DNA of 64,000 nt from Micromonospora terminaliae (GTDB taxonomy: Bacteria; Actinomycetota; Actinomycetes; Mycobacteriales; Micromonosporaceae): NCBI RefSeq assembly GCF_009671205.1, contig NZ_CP045309.1:2170001-2234000 (forward strand), given 5' to 3'. Position 1 is the first letter of the stretch; every line of letters begins with the position of its first letter. The position numbers and the translations under genes were made by a program. Below, in pieces: positions 16,742 to 24,609 of this stretch. The notes beneath the pieces are model-generated. The model saw nothing but the letters and a program-made list of their open reading frames with translations. It was not told the origin of the DNA and did no database searches.

Positions 16742-18949
16742 ATGATCACTCGCCGCCAATTCCTCGCCGGCACCGCCGCCGGCCTCGGAGCCGCCGCGCT
16801 CCCGTCCGTCGCGACAGCCGATCCGACGACCACCGGCAGACCCCGGCCGAACATCGTCCTCGTGCTCGCCGACGACCTGGGATACGGCGAGCTCGGCGCC
16901 TACGGGCAGCGCACCATCGCGACGCCGCGCCTGGACCGGCTCGCGGCCGAAGGGCTGCGCTTCACCGACGCCTACTCCGCCGCGGCCGTCTGCGCGCCCT
17001 CCCGCTCCGCACTGCTGACCGGCCTGCACGCCGGTCACGGGCCGGTGCGCAACAACCCCGCGGGCGACCCCGACGCGATCGCCTTCACCGACGGTGACAC
17101 CACGTTCGCCGAGGTGCTGCGCGCCCGGGGCTACCGCACGGGCCTGTTCGGCAAGTGGGGCTTCGGGCCCGAGCGCGGTGACCAGCCGAGCCACCCCAAC
17201 GCCCGAGGGTTCGACGAGTTCCTGGGCTACATCACCCACGGACACGCGCACGACTACTACCCGTCGTACCTGTGGGAGAACGGGGAGCGGCTCGAGCTGC
17301 CGGAGAACGCCGGGTCCGACAAGACCGCCTTCGCCCCCGACCTCTTCCAGGACCGGGCGCTCGATTTCATCCGGGCCCACCGCGACGAGCCGTTCCTGCT
17401 CGTGGTCACCCCGAACCTTCCCCACGCCCCGAGCGACGTCCCCAGCCAGGAGCCGTACGCCGACGAGGACTGGCCCTCGGCGGACCGCGGCCACGCCGCC
17501 CAGGTCACCCGGGTCGACACGTACGTCGGTGAGTTGGTCGACGAGCTCGCGGCGCAGAAACTGCTCGAGTCCACGGTGGTCCTGGTCACCAGCGACAACG
17601 GTCCCCACGAGGAGGGTGGCGTCGATCCGGACCGGTTCGACGCGAACGGCCCCCTCACCGGCTACAAGCGCAACCTGTACGAGGGTGGCGTCCGCATCCC
17701 CTTGATCGCGTGGGCCCCGGGCCGGATCCAGCCTGGCGTGACCGACCGGGTCACGCAGCAGACCGACCTGCTCCCCACCCTGGCCGACCTGGCCGGCGTT
17801 CCCGGCCCGCGCGACATCGACGGCAGGTCGTTCAGCTCGCTGCTCCAGCCGCGTCCGACCGCGGCCGCCGCCCAGCCGTACCTCTACTTCTGGCGGCTCG
17901 ACAACGGCAACACCAAGCGTGCCCGCGCCGTCGACGGCGGCCGGTTGCAGCGAGCGGCCGAGGCGGTACGCGAGGGCAACTGGAAGGCGATCCGGTGGGC
18001 GCCGGGGGAGGACCGGACCGTACCGGACGACCGGTGGCAGGTCGAGCTCTACGACCTGGACCGTGACCTCGGCGAGACGACCAACCTGGCCGCCGCCCAC
18101 CCCGAGGTCGTGAACCGGCTGGTCGGCCTCCTGCGGCAGTCCTGGGTCGACGAGGTCACGCGGGAAGGCTACGGCGTCGAGCTCGACACCCCGGACCTGC
18201 TGCTTCCCGGCGTCACCTACGAGCTCACCGCCACGCTCGCGAACGGTTCCGCGGTGCCCTGGACCGGCGCTCGGCTGGTGCTCTCCGCGCCCGCACATTG
18301 GACGGTCGAGCCGGCGACCAGCCAGGGGCTCGGACGCCTCGCGCCCGGCGCCCGGGTGAGCACCACCTGGCGGGTCCGGGTTCCAGAGGAGTCCACGACG
18401 GAACAGTGGCGGCTGACAGTGTCGGGTTACACCGTCGCCCGCGACGCGCCGCTCACCTTCCGCGCCGAGCGCCGCTTCACTCCGCCGCCGCCTCCGCCGA
18501 CCGTCGACTCGTACCTGAGCGATCTGCCCTGGATCACCGCTGTCAACGGCTGGGGCCCAGTGGAGCTGGACACCAGCAACGGCAAGCAGGCCGCCGGCGA
18601 CGGCACCCCGATCTCCTTCGCCGGCATCGTCCACGCCAAGGGCCTCGGTGTCCACTCCTACTCCGAAGTCACCTACCACCTCGGGGGCCGGGTGGCCCGG
18701 TTCACCTCGCTCGTGGGCATCGACGACTTCAGCGCCCGGCAGAGCTCGCGGGGCAACACGATCGCCGAGGTCTGGGCCGACGACCGACTCGTCCACACGA
18801 CCGGCGTGCTCCGGGCGGCCACCGGACCCGAACCCGTGGACGTCGACGTCCGCGGGGCCCGGCTGCTGCGCCTGATCGTGCGCGCCGCCGGCTCCGGCAA
18901 TAGCTTCAACCACACGTCGTGGGCCGACGCGTTCGTCCGGCTCGGCTGA
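16742..18949 (+). CDS. Tat-exported sulfatase with NEW3 and NPCBM domains
   Basis: A 735-residue type I sulfatase. TRRQFLAG at 3-10 gives a Tat signal. VLADDLGYGELG carries the first metal ligands, and the formylglycine motif is CAPSR with Cys84. FGKWGFG and TSDNGPHEEGG complete the active-site pattern. After about residue 480 comes a NEW3-type immunoglobulin-like domain (near 485-565), then a C-terminal NPCBM-type galactose-binding-like module (about 580-735; ITAVNGWGPVELD, AKGLGVHSYSEVTYHL). The NPCBM module suggests action on polysaccharide or glycoprotein sugars. ATG 16742 has GGAGG 9 bp upstream and lies 43 bp after the FGE gene, so the three genes probably share a transcript. A strong hairpin follows at 18974. 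Confidence 0.93.
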   Translation: MITRRQFLAGTAAGLGAAALPSVATADPTTTGRPRPNIVLVLADDLGYGELGAYGQRTIATPRLDRLAAEGLRFTDAYSAAAVCAPSRSALLTGLHAGHGPVRNNPAGDPDAIAFTDGDTTFAEVLRARGYRTGLFGKWGFGPERGDQPSHPNARGFDEFLGYITHGHAHDYYPSYLWENGERLELPENAGSDKTAFAPDLFQDRALDFIRAHRDEPFLLVVTPNLPHAPSDVPSQEPYADEDWPSADRGHAAQVTRVDTYVGELVDELAAQKLLESTVVLVTSDNGPHEEGGVDPDRFDANGPLTGYKRNLYEGGVRIPLIAWAPGRIQPGVTDRVTQQTDLLPTLADLAGVPGPRDIDGRSFSSLLQPRPTAAAAQPYLYFWRLDNGNTKRARAVDGGRLQRAAEAVREGNWKAIRWAPGEDRTVPDDRWQVELYDLDRDLGETTNLAAAHPEVVNRLVGLLRQSWVDEVTREGYGVELDTPDLLLPGVTYELTATLANGSAVPWTGARLVLSAPAHWTVEPATSQGLGRLAPGARVSTTWRVRVPEESTTEQWRLTVSGYTVARDAPLTFRAERRFTPPPPPPTVDSYLSDLPWITAVNGWGPVELDTSNGKQAAGDGTPISFAGIVHAKGLGVHSYSEVTYHLGGRVARFTSLVGIDDFSARQSSRGNTIAEVWADDRLVHTTGVLRAATGPEPVDVDVRGARLLRLIVRAAGSGNSFNHTSWADAFVRLG

Positions 18950-18973
18950 CGGGCCGTCCCTCGCTCGCGACGG

Positions 18974-19009
18974 TGAGGGCCTGGATCTGCAGCCGCCTCC
19001 AGGCCCTCA
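18974..19009 (+). terminator. hairpin terminating the sulfatase cluster
   Basis: Perfect 12-bp arms (TGAGGGCCTGGA, 18974-18985, and its complement 18998-19009) around a 12-nt loop, 24 bp after the second sulfatase stop. Confidence 0.7.
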
Positions 19010-19209
19010 TCACGCACGCACGCCACGTTGGCATTGCGAACAAGATCCGGCTCCGTGTCGAAGGGCACGAGCGCCGGCCGCCCGCCCCAACTGCGTGATC
19101 ATGGAGCCTCACCTGCGTGAACACACGTGGACGGGCCATCCTCCGCCCAGCGACATGATCCCGCGCCGGCCGCGGTGTCGGTCCAGCATGGACCGGGTAT
19201 CGGATTCGC

Positions 19210-19707
19210 ATGACGGACCACGGGGAACCAGGCGGGGCGAAGGTGCTGCTTGCGTCGCAGGCGTGGCCGGCGGCGCTCGTCCCGGCGGGCGTCCTCGCGA
19301 TGCTGGTCGGGACAAGCGTGTGGCGACTGCACGGGGTCCCGTCGTTCCCGATGGGCATCCTGCTCGGCGTCGTGGTACTCGCCTGGTTCCAGCGCGGTGA
19401 CGCACTGCTGGCCGACGAGACGGGCCTGCTGCTCCGGCACCGTGGCCGGGTGACCCGGCCCTTCCGCTGGCATGAGATCCACCAGGCTGGGCTCGCCCGG
19501 CCCTGGTTCGCCCAGGTTGCCTTGGCGGTCTACCCGCACGGCGGACCGTGGGACGTGCCCGGGCCGAACAGCGCCGTGCTGGTTGGCCGGATCTGGATGC
19601 TGAGGCGCCCGAACCGGGAGACTCGCGAGCGGGTGTACGCGATCCTGCGCTCCCGGGGTGTGGCAATCGACGAGAAGCCCATTGGTCGCTTCGGCCGTTT
19701 AGGCTGA
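19210..19707 (+). CDS. membrane protein with PH-like domain
   Basis: A 165-residue protein with two hydrophobic segments near residues 18-36 and 47-62, followed by a soluble part beginning LLADETGLLLRHRGRV and FRWHEIHQAG. A two-helix anchor before a bacterial PH-like domain is common in actinobacteria, and the phrase pattern fits; partner and role are unknown. ATG 19210 has no strong ribosome binding site. It stands alone between the sulfatase terminator and gene fragments on the other strand. Confidence 0.7.
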   Translation: MTDHGEPGGAKVLLASQAWPAALVPAGVLAMLVGTSVWRLHGVPSFPMGILLGVVVLAWFQRGDALLADETGLLLRHRGRVTRPFRWHEIHQAGLARPWFAQVALAVYPHGGPWDVPGPNSAVLVGRIWMLRRPNRETRERVYAILRSRGVAIDEKPIGRFGRLG

Positions 19708-19796
19708 TGACCGTCCTTGTGCCCCTCGCGCTTTCGCCCGAGCTGGCAGTGTCTGACCCCAGTCTGACCCCAGCAGTCCCTCCGCGGGGTCAGTCG

Positions 19797-19916
19797 ACGC
19801 TGTCCGACCAGCACAACCCGTCCACCTGGGGTCAGCACCCGGTGTGCCTCCGCTAGCGCCGCAGCGGGATCCGGCAGCACGTTCAGAACCTTGTCCGCCC
19901 GGTAGCCCGATCCCCC
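19797..19916 (-). pseudogene. fragment of a SAM-dependent methyltransferase
   Basis: About 38 codons read GYRADKVLNVLPDP, then AALAEAHRVLTPGGRVVLVG. This is the characteristic motif of class I methyltransferases (the stretch from the acidic strand to the post-motif loop, as in Methyltransf_11). Nothing before or after continues the fold in any frame, and no start or ribosome binding site is present. It is a relic of a lost gene. Confidence 0.6.
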
Positions 19917-20023
19917 CGGCCGTCTGGTCGGGGCCCATTAAGCCCGCTGCCGTGGCGTCCCGCACGAGGTGCCGCGATGTGCTGGCATGGGTATCTACAA
20001 AATGAACCCATAGCGGCACCGCG

Positions 20024-20356
20024 CTAGCGGGCGGTCTTGTCACGGATGGGTCGCGCGTGCTGGAAGGCGACCAGCAGGGCGGCGGCGAGGCCGGCCGACA
20101 GCAGGATCCTTACCACGTTGAACAGCACCGCATCCCCCGTGGAGTGGGGCGGAAAGATGTCCTTGACGAGCCAGCCGACGCCCATCCCCAACCCCAGGCA
20201 GACGTGCATCGCGGCCCGCAGGCGCGGGAAGGGCTGCGGGCGACCGAAGATCCGGGGCATTTGCGTGCCGCCACCGCTCCTGGCGAGCAGAACGGCGGCG
20301 ACGGCCACGTTGGCCGCGGCGACCACGACGGCCAAGGCCAGGTCCACAGATCCCAT
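20024..20356 (-). CDS. small integral membrane protein, 110 aa
   Basis: Three or more hydrophobic segments (about 5-25, 48-64 and 80-100) separated by short polar loops; the C-terminus is basic. No family is recognised. ATG 20356 gives the whole first helix. It lies between two gene fragments, so the gene itself may be under weak constraint, yet the frame is open and the hydrophobic pattern is regular. Confidence 0.6.
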   Translation of the reverse strand: MGSVDLALAVVVAAANVAVAAVLLARSGGGTQMPRIFGRPQPFPRLRAAMHVCLGLGMGVGWLVKDIFPPHSTGDAVLFNVVRILLSAGLAAALLVAFQHARPIRDKTAR

Positions 20357-20394
20357 GGGGCCACACGCTATCGCCCGGACGCCCGCGGCCGGGA

Positions 20395-20508
20395 TCAGCT
20401 GAAGGTGAACCCCTCGTGGTGGATCGACGCGGCCGGCACGCCCATCCGGCGGACGGCGCGGGACAGCGTCCGCGTCATGCGCGACGGGCCAGCCGCTACC
20501 GCCGTCAC
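20395..20508 (-). pseudogene. C-terminal fragment of a flavoprotein (ferredoxin-type) reductase
   Basis: The last 37 codons match the end of FNR-like NAD(P)H reductases: a degenerate GPP-x-M motif (AGPSRMTRTL), a helix SRAVRRMGVP, and the terminal SIHHEGFTF, where the family often has IHHERF. The rest of the gene (FAD-binding and NAD-binding domains) is absent, and no start codon or ribosome binding site is visible. Confidence 0.55.
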
Positions 20509-20967
20509 GGAACAGCTAGTCCATCAACCGCCGCCGCAAGCGGGGAACGTAACATCCCCGTGCGGTCCCGGACCGCGCAGGCGCCCACCGCGGCTTCGGC
20601 CTGCACCGGCCGTAGCACCTCACCGGGGCAGCCAGCATCGGTTGACGTGGCCACGCGCTGGCTGACGATGAGCGGGGACGAGTAGCCAGCGAGTAGCCCA
20701 GGCCGTGCACCCCGACGGACCGGCCACAACGTTGGTGGACTCGGTAAGCAAGGCGGACGAGGTCAACCAAGCTTCCCCGCGCGTGACCCGTCTGCGCCCT
20801 GACCTTTGTCGCTGTCACGAACGGCGGCAGCCGCCGAGCGCGTTGTCGGGTTCGGTCGGCCACCCTTGCGCTGCGGCGTGGACCTCGTGACGCCCGGCTC
20901 GATCACCTGACCAACGTGACTGACGCGCCTTCACTGGTTGAGAACAGGAGCGGTCATCATCGTCGGA
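20509..20967. other. intergenic, no gene recognised
   Basis: No open frame here has motif support or a believable start. It separates the reductase fragment from the end of the ABC transporter operon, and no clear terminator hairpin was identified. Confidence 0.45.
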
Positions 20968-22002
20968 TCAGCGTTGGGGGAATGAGCGGACCGGTGCGGG
21001 TACGGCGATACCTACCTTGTCGCCTGGGTGAGGTACGCGATCGCCGGGGACGCGAGCCACAAGACGGGTGGTCTGGCCGACCAGTTCCAGGCGGACCAGG
21101 GCGTCCGCGCCCTGGTAGGTCACCGACGAGACCGAGGCGGTGGTGTCGAACGGCTCGCCCAGGACGAGTTGCTCGGGTCGGACCATCACGAGTACGTCGC
21201 CGGTGGCCGGTTCGGCCAGGTCGAGCCTGCCCAGACAGCAGGAGACGGTCCGGCCGGCGGCCTGTCCGCCGAGGAGCATCGCGTCGCCCAGGAACCGGCC
21301 GACCTCGGGCGTGGCCGGTGCGCCGTAAACGCCGGCCGGGCTGTCGATCTGGGCGAACCGACCGTCGAACATGACGGCCACCTGGTCGGCGAACGACAGC
21401 GCCTCGGCCTGGTCGTGTGTCACGAGGACGGTGGTCGCGCCCTGCGCGGCGAGAGCGGCACGGGTGGCCTCGCGGGTTGCGGCGCGCAGCGCGGTGTCGA
21501 GCGATGAGAACGGCTCGTCGAGCAGCACCACGGATGGTTCGCGGGCCAGGGCCCGGGCGAGTGCGACCCGCTGCTGTTGCCCGCCGGACAGCTCGTCCGG
21601 TCGGCGGCGGGCCAGGCTCGGTGACAGGCCGACCAGCTCGAGTAACGGCTCGACCTGGGCCGCCCGGCGCCGTTCGGCGCGTGGCAGCCCGAAGGTGATG
21701 TTGCCGGCGACGTCGAGGTGCGGGAAGAGTGCGCCGTCCTGTCGGACGTAACCGATGCCGCGGCGCTCCGGAGCCACCAACGTCGGTCCGTCGGTGAGCA
21801 CCTCGCCGCGTACCTCGATCCGCCCGTGGTCAGGCCGGATGAACCCGGCGATCGCCCGCAGCAGCGTGGTCTTGCCGCTGCCGGAAGGACCGAGCACTGC
21901 GGTGGTGCTGCCGGCACGCACCTCGAGATCGACCTGGTCCAGCACCGGCGGGCCGCCGTACCCGACGGTGAGCCCGGTGATGGAGATCCCGGCGCCGCTC
22001 AT
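20968..22002 (-). CDS. fbpC: Fbp-type ferric iron ABC transporter, ATPase subunit
   Basis: A 344-residue ATPase of the CysA/PotA/FbpC group. Walker A is GPSGSGKT, the signature motif is LSGGQQQR, Walker B is VVLLDEP, and the switch histidine lies in LVTHDQAEAL. After about residue 240 a TOBE-type regulatory domain follows (VRPEQLVLGEP). It powers import of the substrate delivered by the lipoprotein at 23584. The start ATG 22002 overlaps the permease stop by 4 bp. It is the last gene of the iron-box operon. Family assignment to ferric iron rests on the neighbouring binding protein, since the ATPases of polyamine, sulfate and iron systems look alike. Confidence 0.9.
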   Translation of the reverse strand: MSGAGISITGLTVGYGGPPVLDQVDLEVRAGSTTAVLGPSGSGKTTLLRAIAGFIRPDHGRIEVRGEVLTDGPTLVAPERRGIGYVRQDGALFPHLDVAGNITFGLPRAERRRAAQVEPLLELVGLSPSLARRRPDELSGGQQQRVALARALAREPSVVLLDEPFSSLDTALRAATREATRAALAAQGATTVLVTHDQAEALSFADQVAVMFDGRFAQIDSPAGVYGAPATPEVGRFLGDAMLLGGQAAGRTVSCCLGRLDLAEPATGDVLVMVRPEQLVLGEPFDTTASVSSVTYQGADALVRLELVGQTTRLVARVPGDRVPHPGDKVGIAVPAPVRSFPQR

Positions 22003-23600
22003 CGCTGGTCCATGATCTGCCGGCGCAGCAGGACGGTGAGCGGGGCGGACAGGGCGATCATCGCCGCAGCGTACGGGGCACTCGCCACGTAATCCAACTC
22101 GTCGCTCGCCGACCAGAACGCGGTGGCCAGCGTCTCGGTGCCGGTCGGCGCGAGGAGCAGGGTCGCGGTGAGTTCGGTCGACGTCGCGAGGAACACCAGC
22201 ACGAAGCCGGTCAGCGCCGACGGCAGGACCAGCGGCAGGACCACCCGGATGAGGGTACGGAAACCGGACAGCCCCAGCGAACGCGACGCCTCGACGAGCT
22301 CGGGCGGAGCCGCGGCCAGGCCGGACCGCCAGGCGACCATGGCGCGGGGCATGAAGAGCACCGTGTAGGCCAGCACCGCGAGTGCGGCGGTCTGGTAGAC
22401 CGGACGGGCCCACTGCACCGCCAGCGTCACCAGCGCCAGCCCGATCACGACCCCGGGAAGCGCGCTCGCAAGATACGTCACCCGCTCCAGCGCGGTCGAC
22501 AGCCGGGACGGATACCGGTGCAGCAGCCACGCGGCGGGCAGCGCGGCAACCGACGCCGCCAGGCCCGCCAGCACCGCAAGGCCGACGGTCGAACCCGTCG
22601 CCGCGAGCAGTGGGCCGACGGCCACCGCGCCGGACGTGATCGCCCGCACCAGCCAGCGCCCCACCAGCGCCAGCGGAACCAGCAGCGCCAGGCCGACCAG
22701 CGCGGCGAGTGCGGCGGACGCGGGGAGGGTCCACGCGCCCAGGCGGTACGCAACCGGACGCTGCCGGGCGCCGGCGCCCACCCGGGCGATCCGTGTGCGG
22801 CCGCGCAGTGGCACCTCGAGGGCCAGCAGGCCGACGCAGAGCACCACCAGGACCGCGGCCAGCAGACTGCCGGCGGCGTTGCTGAACCCGACCGCGAACT
22901 GCTGGAGGATCGCAGTGGTGAAGGTGGGAAACCGCATCATCTGCAGCACGCCGAACTCGGCCAGCAGGTGCAGGGCCACCAGCAACGCGCCACCGGTGAT
23001 GGCCGGCCGCAACTGCGGCATCGCCACCCGCAGTACCGCTCCCGGACCGGATGAGCCGAGCGACCGTGCGGCGTCCAGGTGCCCCTGGTCGAGCGCCCGC
23101 AGCAGAGCCGCCGCCGGCAGGAAGACGAACGGATAGTAGGCCAGGGCGGTGATGAACACCGCGCCGGCGAGCCCCTGGACCTGCGGCAGCACCGATGTCC
23201 AGGCGTAGCTGCTGACGAACGCCGGGATGGCGAGCGGTGCCAGGAGCAGCGTGCGCCACGTGCCGGCGCCCGGCAGTGTCGTCCGTTCCACCAGCCAGGC
23301 CGCGCCACAGCCCAGCAGCACGGTGATCGGAACGGTGAGCACGACGAGGAGCATGGTGTTGCCGAGCAGTTCGGCAGTCCTCGGACGCAGCAGTAGCCTC
23401 GACGCCTCGTCGCCACTGGCCGAAGCCTCACCGAGCGCGACCAGGACCGGCAGGACCATGACGGCCGCGACAAGCACTGCGGCCGTCACGACGAGCCACG
23501 GCATCCGGGTGGACCGGCGGGCGCGTACGACCGGCCGGGGCGCCACCCGTTCCGGGTACCCGGCGGCGGGGGAGTCGCGGAGGTCAGATGATGCCGACAT
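21999..23600 (-). CDS. fbpB: Fbp-type ABC transporter permease (fused two-domain)
   Basis: A 533-residue permease with about twelve membrane helices in two BPD_transp_1 halves. Each half carries an EAA-like loop: the first at DQGHLDAARSLGSSG, the second at PPELVEASRSLGLSG. This fused architecture is typical of FbpB/AfuB ferric-iron permeases. The first 30 residues are a basic cytoplasmic tail. The start at 23600 lies inside the 3' end of the binding-protein gene (17-bp overlap), and the stop overlaps the ATPase start, so the subunits are translationally coupled. Confidence 0.92.
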   Translation of the reverse strand: MSASSDLRDSPAAGYPERVAPRPVVRARRSTRMPWLVVTAAVLVAAVMVLPVLVALGEASASGDEASRLLLRPRTAELLGNTMLLVVLTVPITVLLGCGAAWLVERTTLPGAGTWRTLLLAPLAIPAFVSSYAWTSVLPQVQGLAGAVFITALAYYPFVFLPAAALLRALDQGHLDAARSLGSSGPGAVLRVAMPQLRPAITGGALLVALHLLAEFGVLQMMRFPTFTTAILQQFAVGFSNAAGSLLAAVLVVLCVGLLALEVPLRGRTRIARVGAGARQRPVAYRLGAWTLPASAALAALVGLALLVPLALVGRWLVRAITSGAVAVGPLLAATGSTVGLAVLAGLAASVAALPAAWLLHRYPSRLSTALERVTYLASALPGVVIGLALVTLAVQWARPVYQTAALAVLAYTVLFMPRAMVAWRSGLAAAPPELVEASRSLGLSGFRTLIRVVLPLVLPSALTGFVLVFLATSTELTATLLLAPTGTETLATAFWSASDELDYVASAPYAAAMIALSAPLTVLLRRQIMDQR

Positions 23601-24609
23601 CGGTCATCAGCTCGGTCACCTTCTCGGAGTTCAGCGTGAAGGGATCGACCGGGGGCGCCTGCAGGCTGTTCAACGGCGGCAGCGCGGGCGCCGAGGCGAC
23701 ATCGCTGCCCACGGCGTACTCCATCGACTGGGAGTCGACCAGCACCTGCTGCCCGGCCTTGCTGGTGATGAACGTCAGGAACCTTTGGGCCTCGGTCGGC
23801 TTCTTCGTCCGGGCCAGCACGGCTCCTCCGGACAGCGACACGAACGCGCCCGGGTCCTGGTTGCGGAAGTAGTGCAGGGCGGTGTTGGCGCTGCCTTCCT
23901 TGGTGCCGGCCTGGTCCCGGTACCAGTAGTAGTGGTAGATCACGCCGCACTCGATCTCGCCGGCGTTGACCGACTTCATCGTGGCGATGTTGTTCTGCAG
24001 CACCCGGGCGTTGGACTTCAGGCCGTTCAGCCAGTCGGTGGTCTTCTGCTCGCCCTGACCGGCGAGCATGCCTGCGACGATCGCCTGGAAGTCGGCACCA
24101 CCCGGGGCGCACCCCCAACGGTCCTTCCACTGCGGCGCGGCGAGATCCATCAGCGACTTCGGCAGGTCGGCCTTGTCGAGTTTGGCGGTGTTGTAGACCA
24201 GCACCGTGGACCGGGCGGCGATCGAGGTCCACGACTTCGACGACGGGGTCAGGTGGGCCGGCACCTGCCGCCGGGTCGCCTCGTCCAGCGGGGCGAGCAA
24301 CTTGTTCCGCTCGACCAGCGTCATCGCCGGACTGTTCTCGGTGAGGAACACGTCGGCGGGCGACGCCGAGCCCTCGGCCACGATCTGATGACCCATCGAT
24401 GCGTCGGAGCCCTTGCGGACCTGCACCTTGATGCCGGTCGCCGAGGTGAATGCCTCGGCCCACGCCTTGGTGAGGTTCTCGTGCTGCGCGGAGTAGACCT
24501 GCAGCGAATCGGGGTCGGCCTTGTACCCGCCCTCGGATTTCGACCCGCACCCCACCAGGCCCACTGCCCCGAGGGCCCCCAGGCCGGTCAGGAACGTGCG
24601 TCGACGCAT
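23584..24609 (-). CDS. fbpA: Fbp-type iron-binding lipoprotein
   Basis: A 341-residue periplasmic-binding-type protein. The N-terminus RRRTFLTGLGALGAVGLVGC joins a Tat-like motif to a lipobox with Cys21, so it should be a membrane-anchored lipoprotein. The mature part begins with LQVYSAQ, typical of class III iron-binding proteins. It carries the tyrosine-rich segment IYHYYWYRDQ (about 222-231), whose paired tyrosines ligate Fe(III) in FbpA. Fbp proteins bind ferric iron, free or with simple chelators or anions. The start ATG 24609 overlaps the upstream A-PCP-acyltransferase gene by 22 bp, with GAGAGG as ribosome binding site. Confidence 0.92.
   Translation of the reverse strand: MRRRTFLTGLGALGAVGLVGCGSKSEGGYKADPDSLQVYSAQHENLTKAWAEAFTSATGIKVQVRKGSDASMGHQIVAEGSASPADVFLTENSPAMTLVERNKLLAPLDEATRRQVPAHLTPSSKSWTSIAARSTVLVYNTAKLDKADLPKSLMDLAAPQWKDRWGCAPGGADFQAIVAGMLAGQGEQKTTDWLNGLKSNARVLQNNIATMKSVNAGEIECGVIYHYYWYRDQAGTKEGSANTALHYFRNQDPGAFVSLSGGAVLARTKKPTEAQRFLTFITSKAGQQVLVDSQSMEYAVGSDVASAPALPPLNSLQAPPVDPFTLNSEKVTELMTDVGII

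Noticed and set aside
16451..18913. 820-codon antisense frame under the second sulfatase
   Set aside because: The sulfatase on the plus strand has complete catalytic motifs; this frame has none.
19745..19800. Repeated CTGACCCCAG as a possible iteron or operator
   Set aside because: Only two close copies beside a gene fragment, without symmetry or a nearby promoter.
20968..23259. 763-codon frame merging ATPase and permease region
   Set aside because: Only the part from ATG 22002 is ATPase; upstream codons are the permease gene in another frame.
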